From assembly GCA_963752855.1 (NCBI GenBank), contig CAVVZX010000045.1, positions 372,001 through 436,000 on the forward strand: a stretch of DNA of 64,000 bases, read 5' to 3'. Made by a program: the position numbers and the translations under genes. The stretch's first letter is position 1. Every line of letters starts with the position of its first letter. Positions 59,610-64,000 of the stretch are shown piece after piece. The notes under the pieces are model-generated. The model saw only the letters and a program-made list of their open reading frames with translations. It was not told where the DNA came from and did no database searches. Source of the stretch: DATJPW01 sp963752855. GTDB taxonomy: Bacteria; Desulfobacterota; Desulfomonilia; Desulfomonilales; Desulfomonilaceae.

Positions 59610-61431
59610 CCTTGTCAGCTTCGAAAATATAACCCTGATCGGAGTTCTCCATTTCCGCATTGAATTTTCCGTTCTGGTTAATAAGCGCATCAGAGAGGAA
59701 AAGCCGGATTGTATCTGCGTGGAACTCCCTCACGCTCTGCGCAATGAGATCTCGTCCGCTCTGCGGCAATTGCCTTATCATTCGGTAATTCTGTACGAAA
59801 CCGCTGCCAAAGAAAATTCGGTGCTGATTATCGAGGGGTCCGACGGAGTCCAGGAAGCGGCTAGACTTGCCCTCGAAAGCGATATTCCACTGCGGTTCAT
59901 CGATCCCTTGCCGCTCAGGTATCCCTTGTTTGAGGACAAACTCCCTGATGCTTACCTAATAGATTCTATTGGACAAAAGGCATTCCTTGACCTGTTGGCA
60001 AAGCGGAATAAGGCTTTTCGAAGTGACCCGGACAATACAAAGCGCGAAACGTTCATGGCGGCCGGCCTTCAAGAAGCGGCGAGGAATTACGATAAAGTGC
60101 TCTTCGTGGGTGGACTTGCCCACATACCGGCTATTGCGGAGCTGCTCAAGAAGCCTCAGGCGGTCCCGCTCATGAAAACCGGCGTGTCCGCTGCTGTAGT
60201 TGCGCCTCTTCATCCCGATTCGCTCAAGAAAGGATTCACCGAGATCCCCAGGATAACGGAAGCCTTCGAGAATTGGCGCTCAACTCCGGACGCTCCTGCT
60301 CCGGAGAATCGCCACGACCTGATCCTGTCGTTAATGGACTCGGCGGCCGAGCGTTTCACTCGCGAAACTCGTCAGGAAGTGCCTGAATACGTCAGACTTA
60401 CTTGGGCGAAGTTCCTTCGAAAATGGCTCTCGTACAAACAAATGCTTCTGCCCGATCTTTATCACCTCGTCGCTTCGGCAAGGTCTGCCATGGACGAAGA
60501 TTTTGCCTATCACGTGCACTCTTTCTTGTCGGATTATGCATGGTCCAACGATCCATTTGATCCTGCTGCGGTCTTACTCGACGAAGACAGCCTGATGTTT
60601 CACGGACACAAGATAGTTCTACACAAGAAGCTTCGGACGTTTTTCCGACAATCCAAGAAATACCGAATGAAGGCGGTAAATAGCGCGAAATGGAAAGACC
60701 ATCTGAAGCGCAAATGGGAGACGGCCAATCCTGAGGACGTGGACATTTGCTCCTATCCGCCCGAAGACGTAGAGGTAGAGCGCTGGGGCGATACCCTGAT
60801 GAAGCACGCGAATAACCTGCTTCAGACAGCCCAAACAGACGCAGAACCGTTCGTGGCCGATTTCGGCGGAGGACCGGATATCCGCGAAACTCTGAGAAGA
60901 TTTTACGAAAAGCGGATTTACGTTAAAAAGAATGAACAAGGCGGAACGGAGTTCGGTTCCATTGTGGTGATTTTCGATGAGGACGAGCGGTACGTGAAAT
61001 ACCCATTCCAAATGACTTGGCTCGGGGAGCATTCGCAGGAATCGGACATGGCGTTTTATTCAACCTTGCCCGGCGAGCAGATTGTTGGCCCCGGGATCAG
61101 CCGAATGGAGCACGGCGGCTTCATGATGTCGTACCCACCTCTTAGGATGTTCGACATTTGGACTGAGCCGGAATTCGATTTTGTCCCCACAAGGCACGAG
61201 CGGCTTTTGGTTGCGGGCATAGTCTATTCCGAGAAAACGGGTGTCGTTTATGTGGCAAAGAAACCGCCCCCTGCGAGGTGGAAAAAACTTGCCAAGAGCA
61301 TGGGCAAGAAGATTGTTTATATCCCCTTGGGATCGCTCAGCCCGCTGCACGTGAAGCGGATGAGAACATTCCACATGTTGCAAAACAAGGGTGTCCGGAA
61401 CTACGCGCCGGATTACTTGAAGAAGGAGTGA
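59578..61431 (+). CDS. Large TraB/ChaN-like protein coupled to a MoxR-like ATPase
   Basis: A 617-residue soluble protein. The N-terminal ~220 residues have the TraB/ChaN/Tiki metalloprotease-like layout: ENITLIGVLHFR (GxxH), PDCICVELPHALR (acid), and VLFVGGLAHIPAIAELLKK (GGxAH). The rest (about 230-617) is an uncharacterised module with no motif I recognise, ending in a positively charged tail (VYIPLGSLSPLHVKRM). No signal peptide or membrane helix. GTG 59578 has GGAG before it and lies inside the ATPase gene. The tie to a MoxR-like ATPase suggests a remodelling or protein-quality system, but this is inference. Confidence 0.75.
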   Translation: MPRLMGQNSSDLVSFENITLIGVLHFRIEFSVLVNKRIREEKPDCICVELPHALRNEISSALRQLPYHSVILYETAAKENSVLIIEGSDGVQEAARLALESDIPLRFIDPLPLRYPLFEDKLPDAYLIDSIGQKAFLDLLAKRNKAFRSDPDNTKRETFMAAGLQEAARNYDKVLFVGGLAHIPAIAELLKKPQAVPLMKTGVSAAVVAPLHPDSLKKGFTEIPRITEAFENWRSTPDAPAPENRHDLILSLMDSAAERFTRETRQEVPEYVRLTWAKFLRKWLSYKQMLLPDLYHLVASARSAMDEDFAYHVHSFLSDYAWSNDPFDPAAVLLDEDSLMFHGHKIVLHKKLRTFFRQSKKYRMKAVNSAKWKDHLKRKWETANPEDVDICSYPPEDVEVERWGDTLMKHANNLLQTAQTDAEPFVADFGGGPDIRETLRRFYEKRIYVKKNEQGGTEFGSIVVIFDEDERYVKYPFQMTWLGEHSQESDMAFYSTLPGEQIVGPGISRMEHGGFMMSYPPLRMFDIWTEPEFDFVPTRHERLLVAGIVYSEKTGVVYVAKKPPPARWKKLAKSMGKKIVYIPLGSLSPLHVKRMRTFHMLQNKGVRNYAPDYLKKE

Positions 61432-61478
61432 GACGACCCGCCGCAAGTATTCAGTCTTTCGGGGGCATGGGATGCATT

Positions 61479-61549
61479 TGTGGGGCAGGCTTTCCAGCCT
61501 GCCTGTCTTGAAATACGCTATCGTGGCAGGCTGGAAAGCCGGCCCCACA
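61479..61549. repeat. Palindromic repeat, copy 2
   Basis: Same 25-base arms as at 12857-12923, with one mismatch (61541) and a 21-base loop of different sequence. Arms at 61479-61503 and 61525-61549. The gap 61432-61754 otherwise holds nothing. Confidence 0.85.
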
Positions 61550-61754
61550 CTTTACCATCCTGTGGCCTTAGGTTTTCACTCCCCGCGTAATTAAATGGTT
61601 ACGGTGGCGCAGCGAATCTTCTTGACTCCCCAATATCATTCATGTAATAGTCTATTCACCGTTTCCAGGTTGTACGGTTCTTTTTGAACGCTGCGCCAAT
61701 GCTGCAAGGCATGGCCGCCGGCGTTGTTTTGTGATTTTGGATTTAGGAGGGGAT

Positions 61755-62753
61755 ATGGAGTCATCGTTTGGTCGCTCAAGATTGCTGATCTACGCGCTGC
61801 CGTTCATTCTAGTCACAATTATGAGTACCGCTGTGGGGGCGCAGGGCCTGTTCGGAATGGGCTTCCCGGGAGCGTCTTATCTTGACGGATTCTGGAGGGG
61901 AGCTGTCGGTTGTGGCACTCGCAGGTTTCGGCCCAGGCCCCACTGTGTACGTAGGCGGGAGCGCTGACTACGCAGGCGGGACAGCCTTCGACTTTTCCAC
62001 CCAGGGCAACCTGGGGGGCATCTCAGAGTTTCAACACAGCTATCCCAATCGCGGTGTATGGCTGGGCCTTACGCTACCCTTCGACCCCGGGCCGCGATTT
62101 GGCCTTTACTTGTCCGCATGGACCTTTCTCCATACAGGGAATGTTCATTCGCGTGAGACATACAATGCTGTCGGCGCCGGCGTTTTGTCCAGAGAATGGC
62201 AGGTGAAACCCTATTGGACGATTGTGGACGGCTTTGCGATCTTGAGGTGCGGCTACGGTTTCAGCGTTCTTGGTGGGTTCCGCTATGACCACTACGACTT
62301 CACTCTCAGTAACCCTGTAAGCTGTAGGCGTGCGGTCCGTTGCCGACCGACCAGGCGGACCTAAATGTCAGCAATTTTATCCCTCTTATCGGGACTCAGT
62401 ATGAAAACAACTGCTACTTGGGAAGCTTGGTATTCAGGGCCGTCGGCTTTCCAGCCTTAGGGGGCGACGTGAAGTACCTGGAGCCTTTTGCTGGCCGCTA
62501 GGCATTTAGAGGGACTGGCAATTACAGGAGAGGTTACTTCATGGAACTCTTCATGGAATACACCAAGAAGTTTGGGCCAGGCCAACTGGGTCTATTCGCA
62601 AGGTGGAACGAGTTTCATGCGCAGAGCACAGTAAATGTTAACCACTTCATCGGTGGAGTGGTCGTGGCCACCCAGAATTTCGATTTTTCATTCAATCGCT
62701 CTTCGTGGACGTTGGGCGGCAGTATGAGCTTAGCTTTCAATCTGCCCTATTGA
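61755..62753 (+). CDS. Outer-membrane beta-barrel protein, broken (frameshifts and in-frame stop)
   Basis: AGGAGGGG lies before ATG 61755. A signal peptide (LLIYALPFILVTIMSTAVGA) is followed by alternating aromatic-hydrophobic strands (FGLYLSAWTFLHTG, GFRYDHYDFTL, LGLFARWNEFHA) and a C-terminal aromatic LAFNLPY, the usual outer-membrane insertion signal. The frame breaks near 61895 and 62325 and there is an in-frame TAG at 62498-62500. It may be a pseudogene or carry several errors. Function unknown. Confidence 0.6.
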
Positions 62754-62857
62754 GGAGTGTCTTTGATCAAGCCGGATCGCTGACAGGCCATGCGGATTTA
62801 GCAGACCTGTTACGATATGACAGAATAGTAGACGCATTTCGTATCCCGTATCCTAAG

Positions 62858-62895
62858 CCCTCAATGAGTCTCCTATTCATTGGGGGTATTTTTTT
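62858..62895 (+). terminator. Terminator downstream of the outer-membrane protein
   Basis: CCCTCAATGA pairs with TCATTGGGGG over a nine-base loop, followed by seven T. It is about 105 bases after the barrel gene. Confidence 0.8.
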
Positions 62896-63092
62896 GTCCG
62901 AAGAAGAAGGGGCTTGGGGAGCCTTCGGGCGTGTCATTGCGGGAGTGAAATACAGCGTTCCGAAGGAGATTGCTTGCTCCGCTCGCAAAGGTAGAAGACG
63001 GACGCCCTCCCCCGCATAACCGAATGGTCACATTCTCTTGTCAAATTTCGTTGACACGAAGTGCCTTCCCCCATTATCATGAGTCCTTCATT

Positions 63093-63168
<76 letters not shown>

Positions 63169-63181
63169 CGAATCATCAAGA

Positions 63182-63225
63182 ATCCCGCCTAGTTGTTTAC
63201 GACGGCAAGGCGGGGTTTCTTTTTG
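63182..63225 (+). terminator. Terminator of tRNA-Phe
   Basis: TCCCGCCT pairs with AGGCGGGG across about 17 bases, followed by TTTCTTTTT. The stem overlaps the last codons of the convergent recombinase gene. Confidence 0.75.
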
Positions 63226-63845
63226 AGGATGACGATTGCGGGAGTTTTGCGGGACTCCTGTTCGCACACCCGGTTAGCTGCAAGAATCAGATTAGCCAGT
63301 TCTGCCCTCGAATAATGCGTGGTAATCCTCCCTGATTTATGGCCCAGTAGGTCCTGGCGATCTTCAAAGGATACCCCCACAGATCGCTGCCTTCGCCCAA
63401 ATGTATGTTTCAGATCGTGGACTCGGATTTGAGGAAGACCTGCTCGCTTGCGCCCTTCCCTCCAAGCCCGATTGTACATCCTTTGGAGGGGGTGACCTCT
63501 ATAGCAAAACACATGTGTCGGATGAACCCCTCGCATTTGTTCAACGACTGCTTTGGCTACCCGGTTTAGCACTACAAGACGATCTTTTCGATTTTTAACC
63601 ACACGTCCGGGGATAATAAAAACAGAGGTCTTCAGCTCCGGAACGTCCACCTCCCATTCCCAACGGAGATTACATGCCTCTTGATCCCTACAACTGGTAT
63701 TGACTTTGAACAAAGCCATTTTTGCCAAATAATCAGGTAATTCATTGAAAAGGCGGTGCTGCTCTTGCCAAGAAAGTGAGTACGGCTCTTTCTTGTCGTC
63801 CTCTATGAGAAGCTTGATCTTTGGAGCATGTGAAAGCCAGATCAT
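63189..63845 (-). CDS. Tyrosine recombinase (phage-type integrase), N-terminus missing or shifted
   Basis: A 218-residue catalytic domain. Catalytic Arg in NTSCRDQEACNLRW, the HxLKH-like box in RVHDLKHTFGRR, and LLGHKSGRITTHYSRAEL with the nucleophile tyrosine. The usual N-terminal core-binding domain is absent; the 155 bases to the window end do not give it in any single frame. The gene ends 21 bases from the 3' end of tRNA-Phe, as in elements that integrate at tRNA genes. The rest of the element should lie to the right. Confidence 0.85.
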   Translation of the reverse strand: MIWLSHAPKIKLLIEDDKKEPYSLSWQEQHRLFNELPDYLAKMALFKVNTSCRDQEACNLRWEWEVDVPELKTSVFIIPGRVVKNRKDRLVVLNRVAKAVVEQMRGVHPTHVFCYRGHPLQRMYNRAWREGRKRAGLPQIRVHDLKHTFGRRQRSVGVSFEDRQDLLGHKSGRITTHYSRAELANLILAANRVCEQESRKTPAIVILKKKPRLAVVNN

Positions 63846-64000
63846 ACCGGACCATCGAACTCAGAGAGAAAAGGGGCTTGATACCGCGAGATCCAGGTCC
63901 ATGCTTGAGACAAGCCTTTCAGGCGCTGGCCGTAAGAAAGACCCTACCTGAGTGGGGGATGACCTCTCCTGGAAATGCAAAGTATCCTTGTACCCATGCG

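Overview
The window looks like a chromosomal segment of an anaerobic Desulfobacterota (deltaproteobacterial) genome, probably near the Desulfomonile/Syntrophobacter groups. This is inferred from the gene set: an alcohol dehydrogenase resembling 6-hydroxycyclohex-1-ene-1-carbonyl-CoA dehydrogenase (anaerobic benzoate breakdown), a cysteine-rich GcvH-like protein, a DUF6178-like protein, NtrC/NtrY-type regulators and moderate GC. No taxonomic marker was compared, so this stays an inference.

Layout. 1-12.7 kb, minus strand: a tightly packed, often overlapping run argB-argD-argF-argG-argH-(fibronectin-III lipoprotein)-lysA-dapA-dapB-(FAH hydrolase)-folK-(YHS protein)-(receiver/PAS/histidine kinase), served by one promoter near 12.73 kb. 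It makes arginine from N-acetylglutamate and lysine through diaminopimelate. 12.7-13.8 kb: a perfect palindromic repeat and a decayed ankyrin gene. 13.8-23.2 kb: methyltransferase, HD-domain phosphohydrolase, exported CHAT-fold protein, rpsT, murJ, two acidic unknown proteins, a parvulin foldase and a lipoprotein. 23.3-24.9 kb: an intact IS1380-type transposase. 25.2-32 kb: glycosyltransferase, PsbP-like secreted protein, a fused acyltransferase/glycerol-3-phosphate dehydrogenase, yhaM and prfB with its programmed frameshift. 32-43.4 kb: an intergenic region with two DnaA boxes, glutaredoxin, a small HTH protein, a membrane protein, acyl-CoA synthetase, CitE-like lyase, two cysteine-motif genes, archaemetzincin and an NtrC-type two-component pair. 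43.8-54.1 kb: secA, vanZ-like, class IV aminotransferase, had-like, a methyltransferase, pth, a zincin, ntrY-like and a Sua5/YrdC protein. 54.1-64 kb: palindromic repeats, tRNA-Gln, a DUF697/ExeA-type ATPase pair, a protein with an internal duplication, hemW, a MoxR-like ATPase coupled to a large TraB/ChaN-like protein, a broken outer-membrane protein, and tRNA-Phe with a tyrosine recombinase at its 3' end.

Sequence quality. About 30 loci, including housekeeping genes (argB, argD, argF, argG, argH, lysA, pth, murJ), read correctly only if one or more single-base shifts are allowed, and the shifted frame continues the family alignment without loss. That pattern suits uncorrected indel errors better than mass pseudogenisation. 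For such genes I give the full extent across frames and the approximate break point. Three cases are different: prfB has a genuine programmed +1 site; the ankyrin gene and possibly the outer-membrane protein look truly decayed.

Most unusual items: the MoxR-like/TraB-like gene pair (58.8-61.4 kb), the acyltransferase-GpsA fusion (27.4-29.8 kb), the cysteine-motif GcvH-like protein without a lipoyl lysine plus its mini-paralogue (38.0-39.2 kb), the CHAT-fold protein lacking its catalytic pair (15.5-17.4 kb), and the tRNA-Phe/integrase junction that probably opens a genomic island to the right.
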